DNA of 64,000 nt from Pullulanibacillus pueri. GTDB taxonomy: Bacteria > Bacillota > Bacilli > Bacillales > Sporolactobacillaceae. Position 1 is the first letter of the stretch, and each line of letters begins with the position of its first letter. Shown here piece after piece: positions 7,978-20,389 of the stretch. The notes under the pieces are model-generated. The model saw nothing but the letters and a program-made list of their open reading frames with translations. It was not told the DNA's origin and ran no database searches. Made by a program: the position numbers and the translations under genes. The DNA lies in NCBI RefSeq assembly GCF_014639255.1, contig NZ_BMFV01000014.1, positions 39,973-103,972 of the forward strand, written 5' to 3'.

Positions 7978-10295
7978 CGAGAAACCTCTTCCATAATCCA
8001 GGCTTCCATGGTATCTCCCTCTTTAATGTCGTTAAAATTCTCAAGGGTGATCCCACACTCGTAACCTGCACTGACTTCTTTTGCATCGTCTTTAAAACGT
8101 TTAAGGGTATCGACTTTCCCCTCGTATATGACAATACCATCACGGATTAAACGAATACCTGCTTCTCGTGATACCTTTCCATCAGTGACATAGCAACCTG
8201 CAATGGTGCCTACTTTTGAAACTTTAAAGGTTGTTCTAACTTCTACTTGACCGATGACTTTTTCTTCATATTCTGGATCAAGCATCCCTTTCATAGCGGC
8301 TTCCATTTCTTCAATCGCATTATAGATCACACGGTACAAACGGATATCCACTTTTTCAACCTCTGCCGTTCTTTTAGCATTACCATCCGGACGAACATTA
8401 AAACCAATAATAATCGCGTTTGAGGCTGAAGCCAAAATAATATCTGATTCCGTAATGGCCCCTACACCGGTATGAATAATATTGACACGAACACCTTCAA
8501 CATCAATCTTTTGCAAAGAGCCTGAGACCGCTTCTGCTGAACCTTGGACATCAGCCTTAACGATCACATTAATTTCTTTCATGTCGCCTTCTTTAATCTT
8601 TTCGAAAAGATCATCAAGACTCACTTTGGATGTTTCTTTCCGTTCAGCTACGCGATTCTTCTCAGCACGAGCCTCACCAATTTGACGAGCTTTTTTCTCA
8701 TCTTCATAGACAATAAACATGTCTCCAGCATTAGGCACGTCATTTAAGCCGGTAATTTCCACAGGCGTCGATGGTCCTGCCTGCTTCACGCGACGTCCTA
8801 GTTCATTGACCATCGCTCTCACACGGCCATAAGTATTCCCTACAACAATGGCGTCTCCAATATTCAGCGTCCCGTTTTGTACTAATAAGGTAGCAACCGG
8901 TCCACGGCCTTTATCGAGTTCAGCCTCAATGACGGATCCGCGTGCCGCTTTATCTGGGTTCGCTTTATAATCTTCAACTTCTGCAACAAGCGTAATCATT
9001 TCAAGGAGGTCATCAATACCTTCACCCTGAAGTGCAGATAACTTAACGAAGATGGTATCTCCGCCCCAATCTTCAGGAATAAGACCGTGCTCAGTTAATT
9101 CCTGCATCACACGATCAGGATTGGCGCCTTCTTTATCCATCTTGTTCACTGCTACAATAATTGGAACCTCGGCTGCTTTCGCATGGTTAATAGCCTCAAT
9201 GGTTTGTGGCATCACACCGTCATCAGCAGCAACCACAAGAACAGTAATATCGGTTATTTTAGCTCCACGTGCTCTCATTGTTGTAAAAGCGGCGTGACCC
9301 GGCGTATCTAGGAATGTAATTTTCTTGCCCTCATGGGTAATTTGATAAGCACCGATATGCTGTGTTATCCCACCCGCTTCAGCATCTGTCACTTTAGTAT
9401 GACGAATAGAATCGAGTAATGTGGTCTTACCGTGGTCAACATGACCCATGATCGTAACAACTGGAGGACGACCAACCGCTGTCTCTTCATCGATATCCAA
9501 GCCTTCATCTTCAAATGCTGTTTCATCAATGAAGACCTCTTCTTCAATCTTAACTCCGTAATCATCAGCAATAAGCTCAATGGTATCCTTATCTAACTGT
9601 TGATTCTTAGTAGCCATAACGCCTAAGGCCATGAGCTTTTTAATGATTTCTGTGGATTCTCTTCCTAACTTCTCAGCTAATTCACTTACAGCCAAGGAAT
9701 CGGGAATCGTAATTTTTTCTGGAAGTGGTGTTTGTTGTTTTGGTTTTGGTCCTCTGTTGTCTTGTCTATTACGACGATTATTTCTTTTGCCTGAACGGTT
9801 TCCAAAGTGGCCATTGTCTGACCTCTTATTGTTACGGTTGCGAGGATCGTTATTTCTCGATTTATTTTTGGCGTTCGCATCCCCATTGTTATTTGTATTA
9901 TTCGCTTGAGGTCTTCTGCTTCTTTCAGGTGACACCTTTTCATTAGAGTTTGCGCTCGGACGATTGCCTCTATTATTCGGACTCGCACCTTGTCTTTGGG
10001 TATGATTCGAACTGTTTGATGATTGATGGGAGTGAGACCTTTGTCCCTCTTTCGACCCACCGTTTTGGTTCCCTTTCGATGCAGGGTTTGATGGCCTATT
10101 TTGTTTAGGCGTCGCTTTTTGATTTGTATTTGGCTTTTCAGCCCCTAATTGTTGTTCTAATTGTTTGATTTCATTTTCTCCAATCACAGCCATATGACTT
10201 GATACTGGTTGTCCTAACCGTTCAAGCATTTCAATGACTTTTTTACTTGGTACATTTTTTTCTTTCGCAAATTCATAAACACGTTTTTTACTCAT
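7974..10295 (-). CDS. infB: Translation initiation factor IF-2
   Basis: A 773-residue GTPase that brings fMet-tRNA to the 30S complex and promotes subunit joining. An N-terminal IF2-N domain (residues 1-50) leads to a long Asn/Arg/Gly/Ser-rich low-complexity linker (about 51-190), a second IF2-N domain (about 195-250) and the G domain with G1 GHVDHGKT (284-291), G3 DTPGH (330-334) and G4 NKMD (384-387). Domains II to IV and the tRNA-binding C-domain follow. Length is close to that of other Bacillales (about 720-780). It sits 4 nt after ylxQ and overlaps ylxP. Confidence 0.98.
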   Translation of the reverse strand: MSKKRVYEFAKEKNVPSKKVIEMLERLGQPVSSHMAVIGENEIKQLEQQLGAEKPNTNQKATPKQNRPSNPASKGNQNGGSKEGQRSHSHQSSNSSNHTQRQGASPNNRGNRPSANSNEKVSPERSRRPQANNTNNNGDANAKNKSRNNDPRNRNNKRSDNGHFGNRSGKRNNRRNRQDNRGPKPKQQTPLPEKITIPDSLAVSELAEKLGRESTEIIKKLMALGVMATKNQQLDKDTIELIADDYGVKIEEEVFIDETAFEDEGLDIDEETAVGRPPVVTIMGHVDHGKTTLLDSIRHTKVTDAEAGGITQHIGAYQITHEGKKITFLDTPGHAAFTTMRARGAKITDITVLVVAADDGVMPQTIEAINHAKAAEVPIIVAVNKMDKEGANPDRVMQELTEHGLIPEDWGGDTIFVKLSALQGEGIDDLLEMITLVAEVEDYKANPDKAARGSVIEAELDKGRGPVATLLVQNGTLNIGDAIVVGNTYGRVRAMVNELGRRVKQAGPSTPVEITGLNDVPNAGDMFIVYEDEKKARQIGEARAEKNRVAERKETSKVSLDDLFEKIKEGDMKEINVIVKADVQGSAEAVSGSLQKIDVEGVRVNIIHTGVGAITESDIILASASNAIIIGFNVRPDGNAKRTAEVEKVDIRLYRVIYNAIEEMEAAMKGMLDPEYEEKVIGQVEVRTTFKVSKVGTIAGCYVTDGKVSREAGIRLIRDGIVIYEGKVDTLKRFKDDAKEVSAGYECGITLENFNDIKEGDTMEAWIMEEVSR

Positions 10296-10299
10296 ACAT

Positions 10300-10623
10300 T
10301 CACCCCCGAAGTGATTGATCCAACATAGCGATCAATTGGTCACCAAAACCTTTATCGGTAACAGCGACGACAACACGTTCAGCCTTGCCAATCGCATGGC
10401 CCAAAACCTGGCGATCAGCAACAAACAATATAGGAACCTGATAAGACCGACATTTATCGCTAATTGTTTTTTTTGTTCGGTTAGAAGCGTCGTCTGACAA
10501 AATCACTACTTTAGCTTTATTTTGACGAACCGCCTGAATTACGGTTTCCTCTCCTGATATTACTTTCCTTGCACGATAGGCCAAGCCTAAAAATGAAAAC
10601 CAACGCTCATTAGATGTCTTCAC
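10300..10623 (-). CDS. ylxQ: YlxQ, L7Ae-family RNA-binding protein
   Basis: A 107-residue member of the L7Ae/L30e/S12e/Gadd45 family, which binds kink-turn RNA. The fold is visible from [37 protein letters not shown] onward, with the typical LAYRAxKxxSG start. B. subtilis YlxQ binds kink-turn RNA in vitro, but its cellular target is unclear. It overlaps ylxR by 4 nt and precedes infB by 4 nt, so it is co-translated in the nusA-infB operon. Confidence 0.92.
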   Translation of the reverse strand: MKTSNERWFSFLGLAYRARKVISGEETVIQAVRQNKAKVVILSDDASNRTKKTISDKCRSYQVPILFVADRQVLGHAIGKAERVVVAVTDKGFGDQLIAMLDQSLRG

Positions 10624-10892
10624 TTGCCTTCTCCTTGAACGAGCTTGCTCATTTCATCATATACGTCATCTGGAACGTCGGCCTTTAAATGTTTATTTAA
10701 CAGTTTTTTACTCCGCGCGTTTTCGATGCAAGCAGTAGACTTAGAAATATAAGCCCCTCGACCATTTTTCTTGCCACTGAGATCCAAAAAGACTTCCCCT
10801 TCTGGAGATCTTACCACCCTAAATAGGTTTCTTTTATCTTCATTTTCCTGACATACGACACATTTTCTCATAGGAGTCTTACGCTGTTTCAC
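10620..10892 (-). CDS. ylxR: YlxR (DUF448), RNase P modulator family
   Basis: A 90-residue DUF448 protein. B. subtilis YlxR has been described as a modulator of RNase P (RnpM); the same role here is by homology. The sequence shows [13 protein letters not shown] with the CxxC pair, a central GRGAYIS and the basic C-terminal half that contacts RNA. Only one CxxC pair is evident, so metal binding is uncertain. It lies 17 nt after nusA and overlaps ylxQ. Confidence 0.92.
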   Translation of the reverse strand: MKQRKTPMRKCVVCQENEDKRNLFRVVRSPEGEVFLDLSGKKNGRGAYISKSTACIENARSKKLLNKHLKADVPDDVYDEMSKLVQGEGK

Positions 10893-10909
10893 GCGAAATC
10901 ACCTACCTC

Positions 10910-12151
10910 TTACTCTTTATCCACAGAATCCGAGGTGTTCTCTGTTTCGTACCCCTCGTCGTCAGAAGTGTTTTCATCATTGTCTATAAGTTCAGGGTCT
11001 TCGATGTGATCTGTTTCATCAAAATACGTTGGCTCTTCATTTATCTCAGGTGTTGCCGCTTCATCAGTCTCAGACTCCACAAAGTCCTCTTGTTGTTGAT
11101 CTGTTAATATCCCAAGCTCTTCTGCTTCTGATTCACTTTTAATATCAATCTTCCAGCCCGTTAATTTGGCAGCAAGACGCGCATTTTGTCCTCGTTTCCC
11201 AATCGCTAAGGAAAGTTGGTAATCCGGGACCACGACGGTCGTTGCTTTTTCATCCTCGTTAACAATGACTTCAACAACTTTTGAAGGGCTTAAGGCATTG
11301 GCAACATATTCAACAGGATCTTCTGACCAACGAACAATATCGATTTTTTCACCTTTTAGTTCATCAACAATGGCTTGCACACGTGCGCCGCGTTGACCAA
11401 CGCAAGAACCTACAGGATCAACCTCAGGATCCTCTGCATGAACGGCAATTTTCGAACGGTCGCCTGCTTCTCTGGCAATCGACTTAATTTCAACGGTTCC
11501 ATCATAAATCTCAGGAACCTCTAATTCAAAGAGCCGTTTGAGCAAACCTGGATGCGTCCGCGAAACAAGAACTGAAGGTCCTTTTGTTGTGTTTTCCACT
11601 TTGGTAATATAAACCTTAATACGATCGTGCGGACGATAAGATTCTGTCGGCATTTGTTCCGCTGCAGGTAACAAAGCCTCTAAGCGACCTAGATCAACGT
11701 AAATATAACGTGGATCTTGACGCTGAACGATCCCTGTCATAATATCATCTTCACGATCAATGTATTCAGAATAGATGACACCACGCTCGGCCTCACGTAC
11801 TCGTTGAGTAACAACTTGTTTGGCTGTTTGTGCCGCAATGCGTCCAAAATTACGAGGTGTCACTTCTAACTCAATGACATCGCCTATTTCATACTGAGGG
11901 TTGATCTCTTTAGCTTCATCAAGTGAAATCTGTAATCTTGGATCTTCAACTTCTTCAACAACATCTTTTTGAGCAAAGACTTTAATCAGGCCGACTTGTT
12001 CGTTAATATCTACCCTTACGTTCTGTGCTTGATTAAAATTCCTCTTATAGGCGGATATAAGCGCAGCCTCTAATGCCTCAATAATAATATCTTTACTGAC
12101 ACCCTTATCCTTTTCCAGAGCGGTAAGCGCATCCAAAAGGTCACTTGTCAT
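10910..12151 (-). CDS. nusA: Transcription termination/antitermination factor NusA
   Basis: A 413-residue protein that binds RNA polymerase and modulates pausing, intrinsic termination and rRNA transcription. The N-terminal polymerase-binding domain (about 1-125) is followed by S1 (about 135-200), KH1 (about 230-275, with [17 protein letters not shown]) and KH2 (about 300-345, with [23 protein letters not shown]). The last ~65 residues are a disordered, very acidic Glu/Asp/Thr/Ser tail, making it about 40 residues longer than B. subtilis NusA. It lacks the acidic-repeat domains of enterobacterial NusA. It sits in the rimP-nusA-ylxR-ylxQ-infB order. Confidence 0.97.
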   Translation of the reverse strand: MTSDLLDALTALEKDKGVSKDIIIEALEAALISAYKRNFNQAQNVRVDINEQVGLIKVFAQKDVVEEVEDPRLQISLDEAKEINPQYEIGDVIELEVTPRNFGRIAAQTAKQVVTQRVREAERGVIYSEYIDREDDIMTGIVQRQDPRYIYVDLGRLEALLPAAEQMPTESYRPHDRIKVYITKVENTTKGPSVLVSRTHPGLLKRLFELEVPEIYDGTVEIKSIAREAGDRSKIAVHAEDPEVDPVGSCVGQRGARVQAIVDELKGEKIDIVRWSEDPVEYVANALSPSKVVEVIVNEDEKATTVVVPDYQLSLAIGKRGQNARLAAKLTGWKIDIKSESEAEELGILTDQQQEDFVESETDEAATPEINEEPTYFDETDHIEDPELIDNDENTSDDEGYETENTSDSVDKE

Positions 12152-12237
12152 TTTTTTATCTCCCCTTTAGAAAACTTTGGATAATGAATGACCCAAATTC
12201 ATTAATCCTTTTGTTAAGATCCTTTTTATTAACCCCT

Positions 12238-12708
12238 CTAAAAAATAATCGCTAAAGTTGCGTTGGCGATTTTTTCTATCGGAACTTGAACCTCATATCT
12301 CTTTGTTTTTTCCTTCATTGCCACCGTAACAAAGTCATCCGTCACATCAAGCAAGTGACCCTCAAATTCTTTATGACCGTCTATTGCTTCATAAGTTGTA
12401 ATTCGGACGTCCTTGCCAATGGCCTTTTTAAAATCTTCAAGTCCTCGAAGCGGCCGCTCTGCGCCAGGTGAAGAAACTTCCAAATAGTAAGCATCATCAA
12501 TAAAATCCTTTTCATCCAGAGCCTCACTTAAGCGCTCGCTTACCCTAGTACAAGTATCTAAGTCAATCCCACTGGGAGAATCAATAAAAACTCTTAGAAA
12601 CCATGTCTTTCCCTCTTTTACATACTTAAGGTCAAAGAGCTCCAGGTCTAGTTCTTGTAAAATCGGTTCAATGATTTCTTTCGCTGTCTCAACGATCTTT
12701 CCGGCCAT
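12238..12708 (-). CDS. rimP: Ribosome maturation factor RimP
   Basis: A 156-residue 30S assembly factor (YlxS in B. subtilis) that helps S12 join the central region. Visible blocks are VKEGKTWFLRVFIDSPSGIDLDTC, the highly conserved LEVSSPGAERPL, and the Sm-like C-terminal domain ending KIANATLAIIF. The second of two closely spaced ATGs (12708) is correct by spacing, because GGAGG touches the first. It is the first gene of the nusA-infB operon, with a candidate promoter about 65-95 nt upstream. Confidence 0.96.
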   Translation of the reverse strand: MAGKIVETAKEIIEPILQELDLELFDLKYVKEGKTWFLRVFIDSPSGIDLDTCTRVSERLSEALDEKDFIDDAYYLEVSSPGAERPLRGLEDFKKAIGKDVRITTYEAIDGHKEFEGHLLDVTDDFVTVAMKEKTKRYEVQVPIEKIANATLAIIF

Positions 12709-12773
12709 AATCATCCTCCTTTCTCATGCAGTTTTACTAAGATGAGTTTTTCCAAACATTTTAAGAAATAAGC

Positions 12774-12802
12774 ATTATGTAAAAGCATCAACCCAAGTTG
12801 AA
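12774..12802 (-). promoter_or_regulatory. Candidate promoter of the rimP-nusA-infB operon
   Basis: TTCAAC (12797-12802), a 17-nt spacer and CATAAT (12774-12779) on the minus strand. The -10 matches 5 of 6 consensus bases. It lies between the polC terminator and rimP, where the operon promoter should be. Confidence 0.5.
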
Positions 12803-12830
12803 CTTCTAAAAAGAAGCTTTTTTGAAAACG

Positions 12831-12855
12831 AAAGAGTGGGAAGCTCCCACTCTTT
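12831..12855 (-). terminator. Intrinsic terminator after polC
   Basis: A perfect 11-bp stem (AAAGAGTGGGA with TCCCACTCTTT) with a 3-nt loop, followed by CGTTTTC on the minus strand. About 190 nt of AT-rich DNA without a gene lie between it and the polC stop (12856-13047). Confidence 0.8.
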
Positions 12856-13047
12856 TCGCCGACCTATTCTCTAGTATTTCCAATCTTAATATATCATACC
12901 CATCCTATGCGTGGCAACTATTAGATCCCTTGTCCATACCTTTAAACCCATATAACACGCGTAACCGTTAAAGCAACAGTGAGCTATTTCCCTATTACTA
13001 TAGGATCATGAGTAACAAAAGCACCTTCTAAAAACTTTCTTTACAAA

Positions 13048-16000
13048 TTAGAACAATGATAATTGGTTAGCCTCTGGCAAGCCTTCGAGACACCCATGCT
13101 GGTCTAAATATTCTACGATGGTTTTTGAAAGCTTTGCTCGACGTTGAAGATCCTCTTTAGATAAGAATTCCCCATCATCCCGTGCCTTTGCCAGGTTAAT
13201 GGCGGCATTTGTTCCAAGACCTTGAAGCGCATTGAAGGGAGGAATCAGGCTATTGCCGTCAACGATAAAATCCGTCGCACTTGAACGGTACAAATCAATG
13301 GATTGGAATGAAAAACCCCGTTCACACATTTCAAGAGCAATTTCAAGTACAGTCAGTAAACTTTTTTCCTTCGGTGAAGCATCTAAACCTTTTCCATTAA
13401 TCTCTTCAATCTTTGTTCGGATGGCTGAAGAACCACGACGCATAATATCAAGATCAAAATCATCCGCTCTTACAGAAAAATAGGTTGCATAGTAAAGAAG
13501 GGGATGATGGACTTTGAAATATGCAATGCGCACAGCCATTAGGACATAGGCAGTAGCATGGGCTTTTGGAAACATGTATTTAATCTTTTGACACGATTCA
13601 ACGTACCAATCGGGAACATCATGCTTCTTCATTTCTTCAATCCATTCTTCGGTTAACCCTTTTCCTTTACGGACAAATTCCATAATTTTAAAGGCTAAAG
13701 AAGGATCTAACCCTTTATGCATTAAATACACCATGATATCGTCACGACAGCCAATGACATCCTTTAGTTCGCAGATACCTTGGTTAATTAATTCATCAGC
13801 ATTATTTAACCAGACATCAGTTCCGTGGGATAGACCTGACAGTTGTACCAATTCGGCGAATGTAGTTGGCCTCGTTGCTTCTAACATTTGCCTAACAAAG
13901 CGGGTCCCAAACTCCGGTATCCCCAATGTTCCGGTTTTACAATTAATCTGTTCCTCTGTCACCCCTAGACTCTCAGGAGAACTAAAGATCTTCATGACCT
14001 CTGGATCATCAGTCGGTATAGTCTTAGGATCAATACCACTTAAATCCTCTAACATCCGGATTACGGTTGGATCATCGTGCCCAAGAATATCGAGTTTGAG
14101 GACATTATCATGAATAGAATGAAAATCAAAATGTGTCGTTCTCCACTCAGAGTCTTTATCATCGGCTGGAAATTGAATCGGTGTAAAATCATAAATATCC
14201 ATATAATCTGGAACAACGATAATGCCCCCAGGGTGCTGCCCTGTAGTTCTTTTAACGCCTGTACATCCTGAGGCCAACCGATCGATCTCTGCACTGCGAA
14301 AATGGAGATTATGATCCCCTTCGTAGCCTTTAACAAAGCCATAAGCGGTCTTGTCTGCGACAGTGCCGATCGTTCCCGCACGATAAACATAATCCTCACC
14401 GAAAAGTTCTTTTGTATAATTATGCGCTTTGGGCTGATAAGCTCCAGAGAAATTCAAATCGATATCAGGAACTTTATCCCCTTTAAATCCTAGAAAAGTT
14501 TCAAATGGTATATCGTGTCCATCTTTAACATAGTCCTGTCCACATTCTGGACATTTTTTATCGGATAAGTCAAAGCCACACGCAACACTACCATCTGTAT
14601 AAAACTCAGAATGATAGCAGTTTGGACAATAATAATGTGGAGGTAAAGGATTGACCTCAGTAATCGACATCATCGTCGCAACGAACGATGAACCAACAGA
14701 CCCCCGCGAACCCACAAGGTAGCCATCAGACAACGATTTAACAACCAACTTATGAGAGATAAGATAAATAACGGCAAAGCCATGACCAATGATACTATTA
14801 AGCTCTTTCTCGAGCCGCTGTTCCACAATCTCTGGAAGGTTTTCACCATAACGACGGCGGGCTTCCTTATAGCTCATCTCACGAACTTCTTCCTCAGCCC
14901 CCTCAATTTTAGGCGTGTAAAGCTCATCTTTTACAGGAGAAATCTCATCGATCATATTCGCCACAATGTGAGTGTTATCAACAACAACCTCTTGAGCCAA
15001 GTCTTCTCCCAAGAAACTGAAATCCTTTAACATTTCATCTGTTGTCCGGAAATGAACCGGTGGCTGAGTTTGTCTATTTAACGGATTTCCTGCCTGTGAG
15101 GCAATAAGAATTTGCCGATAGAGATGCTCATGTTCATCGAGATAATGGACATTCCCTGTAGCAACAACCGGCTTATTCATTTTTTTACCTAGCTGAACAA
15201 TATTTGTGATAATTTGTCGTAAGGCTAATTCATCATTGACAAGTTCTTTTTCAATCAAGTGTTGTTGTATGGCTGGTGGTTGAACCTCAAGGTAATCATA
15301 AAACATGGCTGCTTTTTCAGCTTCCTCAGCTGATTTTTGCATCATCGCCTCAAACACTTCTCCTTGACTACAACCAGAACCAACAAGTAGCCCTTCCCTA
15401 TATTTAGAAATGAGCGAGCGTGGCACTCGAGGCACACGATAAAAATAATTCACATGGGCTTGAGAAATGATTTTGTATAAGTTCTTTAAACCCTCTTGAG
15501 TTCTTGCTAATATCGTACAATGACTCGGTCTGACACGTTCAAAATTACCTTGTCCCATATTATTATTTAACTGATCATGCTGCGTAATGTCTCTCTCAAT
15601 AGCGTCCTTAATCATTTTCCAAAGAAGGTAACCTGTGGCTTCTGCATCATAAATCGCCCGGTGATGTTGAGTGAGTTCGATGTTAAAAGCTTTACATAAT
15701 GTATTTAATCGGTGGTTTTTCATCTTTGGATATAAAAAGCGTCCAAGTTCAAGGGTATCTATAACAGGATTTGCCGCTTTCGGTAATCCCATTCTTTCAT
15801 AACCCGTATTTAAAAATCCCATATCAAATTGAGCATTATGCGCGACGAGAATACCATCCCCTGTGAATTCATGAAATTGCTTAAGGACAACATCAATTTC
15901 CGGAGCGTTTTTGACCATATCATCGGTAATGCCGGTAAGCTCAATTGTCGTTTGACCTAATGTTTCATGAGGATTCGCAAAGGCTTCAAAGCGATCAATG

Positions 16001-17349
16001 ATTTCACCATTTTTTACTTTTACCGCAGCAAGTTCGATAATCTTATGATAAATGGCGGATAATCCCGTTGTTTCCACGTCAAAAACAATGTAAGTAGCAT
16101 CTTCTAACGCAACAGGCTGCTCATTGAATGCAATAGGTACACCGTCATCCACCAAATTGGCTTCAACCCCGTATAAGACCTTGACTCCATGTTTTTTTCC
16201 TGCCGAATGGGCCTCTGGGTAGGCTTGAGCTACGGCGTGATCAGTGATGGCAATCGCCTCATGACCATAGCGTTTCGCTCTTTCCACTAAAGCTCCAGCA
16301 GGGGTCAATGCGTCCATTTGACTCATTGACGTATGGGCATGAAGTTCGATTCGCTTTTTTCCTTCAGGGGCATGATCCTCTTTAACATATGCACTAACCT
16401 CAGCGATGTCCTTGCCAAGAAGAACTAAGTCCCGCACAAAGGTATCGTTTTGAACGCCCCCTCGAACCTTCACCCACATCCCTTTCTTTAAGCCAGCGAG
16501 TTTTTCATTATCTTCTTTATCTCGTAAAAAGACTTTGACAAGAATGGAATCCGTATAGTCTGTAATCTTAAACAAAGCGAGCGTGCGCCCACTTCGTAGC
16601 TCACGAAATTCAACATCAAAAACATAGCCTTGTGTCGTAATCCGACGTTCCTCTTCTATAATGTCTTTCAAAGGGATGGGGTCGTCTTTGATCTCATATC
16701 CATAACGCAATGGCCCAGAAGGTGCCACTGGATTTGCTGCAGCATTTTCCTTTTTATTCCGCTCCTGGACAGCTTCTATGGCCTTTGACTTTATTTCTTC
16801 TTCTCGCTGTTTTTTAAATGCTTCGATGGCCTCTGAGGAAGCTCTTACTCGAAAGGCAATACTAACACCTTTAAAGCCAAGACTTTCATAATGTTGAATG
16901 AGCACTTGTGTCAGTTTCTTAGAAAGTGCTCCTGCTTCTGTTTCACTACTTGTATCAATATATAGCCGGTCATCCTCTAACTTTGGCGTCCGTGATTTTA
17001 ATAACGGAACAAAGGCTGGTGAAACATCTGCAGCCTTTTCAACAACGTGGGGCCAATAGGACACTAAAAGCTCTTCGGTCAGAGACTGTTCATGATATAT
17101 CAATGAAAAGGACACATCTTGAGTGATGTGTCTAAAAGCCTCTTGCAGCCTTCTGTCAAACCATTGATAGATATGGACAGGGAGCGGACGTTCGAGGGTA
17201 AATTTAAAATGCCATTTTTGCTCACCTTGATGAACTGTCAACCGTTCAATCGATCCGTTTCGAAAATGCTTTTCGATGATATCATCTGGTGTTTCGATTT
17301 GTCGAAGTAATATGGTAAAGCGATCCTGCTTCGTTTTTCCTTCAACCAC
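13048..17349 (-). CDS. polC: DNA polymerase III PolC, replicative subunit
   Basis: A 1433-residue Gram-positive replicative polymerase, the leading-strand enzyme of the Bacillus replisome. N-terminal domains and an OB fold (about 225-320) precede the PHP domain with [13 protein letters not shown] (335-347). The inserted DEDDh proofreading exonuclease (DVETTG at 424-429, later [10 protein letters not shown] and [11 protein letters not shown]) comes next. The zinc finger CPNC...CPEC precedes the polymerase palm ([26 protein letters not shown]). The protein ends in QLSLF, the sliding-clamp-binding motif. Length matches B. subtilis (1437). It follows proS by 54 nt and ends 190 nt before a terminator. 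Confidence 0.98.
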   Translation of the reverse strand: MVEGKTKQDRFTILLRQIETPDDIIEKHFRNGSIERLTVHQGEQKWHFKFTLERPLPVHIYQWFDRRLQEAFRHITQDVSFSLIYHEQSLTEELLVSYWPHVVEKAADVSPAFVPLLKSRTPKLEDDRLYIDTSSETEAGALSKKLTQVLIQHYESLGFKGVSIAFRVRASSEAIEAFKKQREEEIKSKAIEAVQERNKKENAAANPVAPSGPLRYGYEIKDDPIPLKDIIEEERRITTQGYVFDVEFRELRSGRTLALFKITDYTDSILVKVFLRDKEDNEKLAGLKKGMWVKVRGGVQNDTFVRDLVLLGKDIAEVSAYVKEDHAPEGKKRIELHAHTSMSQMDALTPAGALVERAKRYGHEAIAITDHAVAQAYPEAHSAGKKHGVKVLYGVEANLVDDGVPIAFNEQPVALEDATYIVFDVETTGLSAIYHKIIELAAVKVKNGEIIDRFEAFANPHETLGQTTIELTGITDDMVKNAPEIDVVLKQFHEFTGDGILVAHNAQFDMGFLNTGYERMGLPKAANPVIDTLELGRFLYPKMKNHRLNTLCKAFNIELTQHHRAIYDAEATGYLLWKMIKDAIERDITQHDQLNNNMGQGNFERVRPSHCTILARTQEGLKNLYKIISQAHVNYFYRVPRVPRSLISKYREGLLVGSGCSQGEVFEAMMQKSAEEAEKAAMFYDYLEVQPPAIQQHLIEKELVNDELALRQIITNIVQLGKKMNKPVVATGNVHYLDEHEHLYRQILIASQAGNPLNRQTQPPVHFRTTDEMLKDFSFLGEDLAQEVVVDNTHIVANMIDEISPVKDELYTPKIEGAEEEVREMSYKEARRRYGENLPEIVEQRLEKELNSIIGHGFAVIYLISHKLVVKSLSDGYLVGSRGSVGSSFVATMMSITEVNPLPPHYYCPNCYHSEFYTDGSVACGFDLSDKKCPECGQDYVKDGHDIPFETFLGFKGDKVPDIDLNFSGAYQPKAHNYTKELFGEDYVYRAGTIGTVADKTAYGFVKGYEGDHNLHFRSAEIDRLASGCTGVKRTTGQHPGGIIVVPDYMDIYDFTPIQFPADDKDSEWRTTHFDFHSIHDNVLKLDILGHDDPTVIRMLEDLSGIDPKTIPTDDPEVMKIFSSPESLGVTEEQINCKTGTLGIPEFGTRFVRQMLEATRPTTFAELVQLSGLSHGTDVWLNNADELINQGICELKDVIGCRDDIMVYLMHKGLDPSLAFKIMEFVRKGKGLTEEWIEEMKKHDVPDWYVESCQKIKYMFPKAHATAYVLMAVRIAYFKVHHPLLYYATYFSVRADDFDLDIMRRGSSAIRTKIEEINGKGLDASPKEKSLLTVLEIALEMCERGFSFQSIDLYRSSATDFIVDGNSLIPPFNALQGLGTNAAINLAKARDDGEFLSKEDLQRRAKLSKTIVEYLDQHGCLEGLPEANQLSLF

Positions 17350-17403
17350 GGCTCTCCCCTGCCTTTCTCTTTCATTTCATTTCTTTCCTTCAGAAATACT
17401 ATT

Positions 17404-19044
17404 TTAAGCCTTTTTTAATTGCTTTTCAATATAATCTTGGAGTTGATCGATAGCCATTTCCTCAGACTCCCCTGAATGTCTTAATTTAACTTCCACAAAA
17501 TTTTCAGAAGCTTTTTTACCTACCGTTATTCGAATAGGGCACCCAATCAAGTCTGAATCAGCAAACTTTACACCAACCCTTTCATTGCGATCATCAAGTA
17601 AAACTTCATACTGATGACCAAGTGTTTCATAGAGTTGCTCTGCGAGTTGTTTTTGGTCTTCGTTTTTCATATTGACTGGTACAATATGCAAAGCATATGG
17701 CGCAACAGAAAGCGGCCAGCAAATTCCTTGGTCATCAAAATGTTGTTCGACGACCGCCGACAATGTCCTTGAAACACCAATGCCATAACAACCCATCATA
17801 AGCGGCTTGCTCTTGCCATTCTGATCAAGAAAAGTGGCTTTCATATCTTCACTATAACGGGTCCCTAATTTAAAGACTTGTCCAATTTCAATACCACGCG
17901 CAAAACGGATAGTGCCCTTTCCATCAGGTGAAGGGTCTCCTTCTTTAATCATGCGAAGATCAGCAAATGTCATATGAGTTAAATCACGATCAGGATTGAT
18001 ATTAAAATGGAGAAGCTTTCCATTCATTTTCAATACGCCATTCACAACGTTTTTCACGCCATTATCTGCCAGGATCTGGATGGACGATGTTTGATCAAAA
18101 ACATCAAAGTCAACGGTCTCCTCATCAGAAATGGATTCTAAAAGGGTAACATCCAAAGCATTTTTGACTTTAATGTCATTAACTTCATCTATCGCGCGAT
18201 ATAAAACAGCCACGACGTTGGCTTCACCATCACGGAAAAAGCTAATATGGATGGCGTCGGAATCATTTGTGCTTGCTTGTCCTTCATCCAAAGGTAACGG
18301 AGTTTCATCACGTTTCTGATCCACATGCAAGACAGCAGCCATTTCAATATTCGCAGCATACTGAGACTCATCTGAATAAGCAATGGTATCCTCACCTACA
18401 GCAGCAAGTGCCATAAATTCATGAGTGTCTTTTCCCCCTATGGCTCCCGAATCAGCGATAACCGCCCGGAAATCAAGACCACAGCGACTGAAAACCTTTT
18501 GATAAGCATCATACATCATATGATAGCGCTCATCGAGACTTTCCTCATCAGCATGAAAGGAGTAAGCATCCTTCATAATAAATTCACGGCCTCTTAATAA
18601 CCCGAACCGTGGGCGACGTTCATCACGATATTTGGTCTGAATTTGATATAAAGTGAGCGGCAATTTCTTGTAACTTGTCAACTCGTCCCTCACTAAACTT
18701 GTAATAATTTCTTCATGTGTGGCCCCAAGCGCAAAATCACGTCCGTGTCGATCCTTTAAACGCATTAATTCTGGTCCATAAATGTTCCATCTACCCGTTT
18801 CATGCCAAAGTTCCGCCGGTTGAATCGCGGGCATGAGTAATTCTACACAGCCTGCTCGTTCCATCTCTTCCCGTACAATGGCCTCAATTTTTCTGAGGAC
18901 ACGGTAACCTAAAGGAAGGTAAGAATAAATACCCGCTGCATTTTGGCGAATATAACCTGCTTTTAATAATAATCGATGGCTGGTACATTCTGCATCAGCC
19001 GGATTTTCTCTCATTGTTGGAATTAGCATCTGACTTTGTCTCAT
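17404..19044 (-). CDS. proS: Prolyl-tRNA synthetase (bacterial type)
   Basis: A 546-residue class II synthetase that charges tRNA-Pro. Motif 2 is visible in [22 protein letters not shown] (about 135-157), then an inserted editing (INS) domain of about 160 residues that hydrolyses Ala-tRNA-Pro, then motif 3 around [17 protein letters not shown], and the C-terminal anticodon-binding domain with [20 protein letters not shown]. Slightly shorter than the 564 residues of B. subtilis, but all blocks are present. It lies between rseP and polC, with no T-box seen in the 97-nt gap before it. Confidence 0.97.
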   Translation of the reverse strand: MRQSQMLIPTMRENPADAECTSHRLLLKAGYIRQNAAGIYSYLPLGYRVLRKIEAIVREEMERAGCVELLMPAIQPAELWHETGRWNIYGPELMRLKDRHGRDFALGATHEEIITSLVRDELTSYKKLPLTLYQIQTKYRDERRPRFGLLRGREFIMKDAYSFHADEESLDERYHMMYDAYQKVFSRCGLDFRAVIADSGAIGGKDTHEFMALAAVGEDTIAYSDESQYAANIEMAAVLHVDQKRDETPLPLDEGQASTNDSDAIHISFFRDGEANVVAVLYRAIDEVNDIKVKNALDVTLLESISDEETVDFDVFDQTSSIQILADNGVKNVVNGVLKMNGKLLHFNINPDRDLTHMTFADLRMIKEGDPSPDGKGTIRFARGIEIGQVFKLGTRYSEDMKATFLDQNGKSKPLMMGCYGIGVSRTLSAVVEQHFDDQGICWPLSVAPYALHIVPVNMKNEDQKQLAEQLYETLGHQYEVLLDDRNERVGVKFADSDLIGCPIRITVGKKASENFVEVKLRHSGESEEMAIDQLQDYIEKQLKKA

Positions 19045-19141
19045 AATTTAAAGATGCCCCTTTCGCACGTATACTCAATCATCAAATATAGAGGACTAAC
19101 AAGTCCCCTTAATTTAAAGCATTGTTGTCTTAGATCATTTT

Positions 19142-20389
19142 CTACATAAATATTTTTTGAATATCATTCCAAGTGACAACGATCATTAATAACATCAAAA
19201 GCGCAAACCCAATAAAGTGGACAAGTGTTTCCTTTTTGGGATCAACAGGTTTGCCCCTTAAGGCCTCCGCAAATAAGAACAATAAACGACCACCATCTAA
19301 AGCTGGAAGCGGAAGTAGGTTAACAATGCCTAAGTTGATACTCAGCATTGCTGTCCATTGCATAATCATAAAGATGCCGTAATTTACCACTTGTCCGGTG
19401 ATGGTATAAATACCGACGGGCCCAGAAAGTTGATCAATCCCTATGGCACCTGTCACCAGCTGCTTAAGAGCTTGCAATTCTAATTTAATCATTGAATAAG
19501 ATTGAGTAAAACTCATCTTAATTGATTTTCCAACACTTTTTTCAAAAGGTTGTTGGACACCAATGATTCCTTGCCCTTGTTCATTTTTCGCTGTTGTCAC
19601 GTGAAATGTCTTAATATTATTATCACGTTCAACTTTAATCGTTAAATCTTTATTTGGGCGTTTATTAATGTAAGAAGCAATCTCTGAAAAAGATTCAATG
19701 GCATTGCCGTTAATGGTTAAAACACGATCTCCTTGATGTAATCCTGCTTTAGTTGCTGGATCATCTGCTGTAAGTTTTCCCAACACCGGTTTATCGGAAG
19801 GGACACCTTGAAGGAGAAACATGATGATAAAAACAATCAATGCGAGTAAAAAATTGTTAAACGGCCCAGCGAAAATCGTTAAAATTCTATCAAATACAGA
19901 TTTTGAACCAAATTGCCGATCCAATGGGGCAATCTGAAATTCCTGACCATCTGTGACATATTCGGCTTTCCGATCAACCGAAAAAGTCAATCGTTCACCA
20001 TATTCTTCTTCGTAACCTTGGATATAAAGATCTCTTTCTAAATCAGCACTATCGACCGTAATCACTTTGGCATTTGGATATTTATTCAATTGATTGATGA
20101 TGATTTTAGAAACCATCTGTTGGGGATTAAAAAGCAAACCAATGCGATGGCCTGGTTTAAGCTCAATCACTTCTGGATCTTCACCGGCCATTCTAACAAA
20201 ACCACCGATGGGCAGAAGCCGTAAGGTATAGACTGTTTCTTTCTTTTTAATTGAAAAAAGTTTTGGACCAAAACCAATCGCAAATTCACGACAAAGGATG
20301 CCGGCTCGCTTAGCTAGCAGTAAATGTCCGAATTCATGAAAAGAGATAAGAAGCCCAAAAATAATGACAACAGCTATAAACGTTTCCAT
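19142..20389 (-). CDS. rseP: Site-2 zinc metalloprotease RseP/RasP
   Basis: A 415-residue intramembrane protease. The B. subtilis homologue RasP cleaves anti-sigma factors (RsiW, RsiV), FtsL and leftover signal peptides. H18-E-F-G-H22 in the first membrane helix provides two zinc ligands and the catalytic glutamate, and LPALDGGRL near residue 355-363 in the third helix gives the aspartate ligand. A PDZ domain (about 195-280, GVPSDKPVLGKLTADDPATKAGLHQGDRV) lies between membrane segments. The start is preceded by AAGGTGG. It is the gene before proS, as in B. subtilis. Confidence 0.96.
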   Translation of the reverse strand: METFIAVVIIFGLLISFHEFGHLLLAKRAGILCREFAIGFGPKLFSIKKKETVYTLRLLPIGGFVRMAGEDPEVIELKPGHRIGLLFNPQQMVSKIIINQLNKYPNAKVITVDSADLERDLYIQGYEEEYGERLTFSVDRKAEYVTDGQEFQIAPLDRQFGSKSVFDRILTIFAGPFNNFLLALIVFIIMFLLQGVPSDKPVLGKLTADDPATKAGLHQGDRVLTINGNAIESFSEIASYINKRPNKDLTIKVERDNNIKTFHVTTAKNEQGQGIIGVQQPFEKSVGKSIKMSFTQSYSMIKLELQALKQLVTGAIGIDQLSGPVGIYTITGQVVNYGIFMIMQWTAMLSINLGIVNLLPLPALDGGRLLFLFAEALRGKPVDPKKETLVHFIGFALLMLLMIVVTWNDIQKIFM

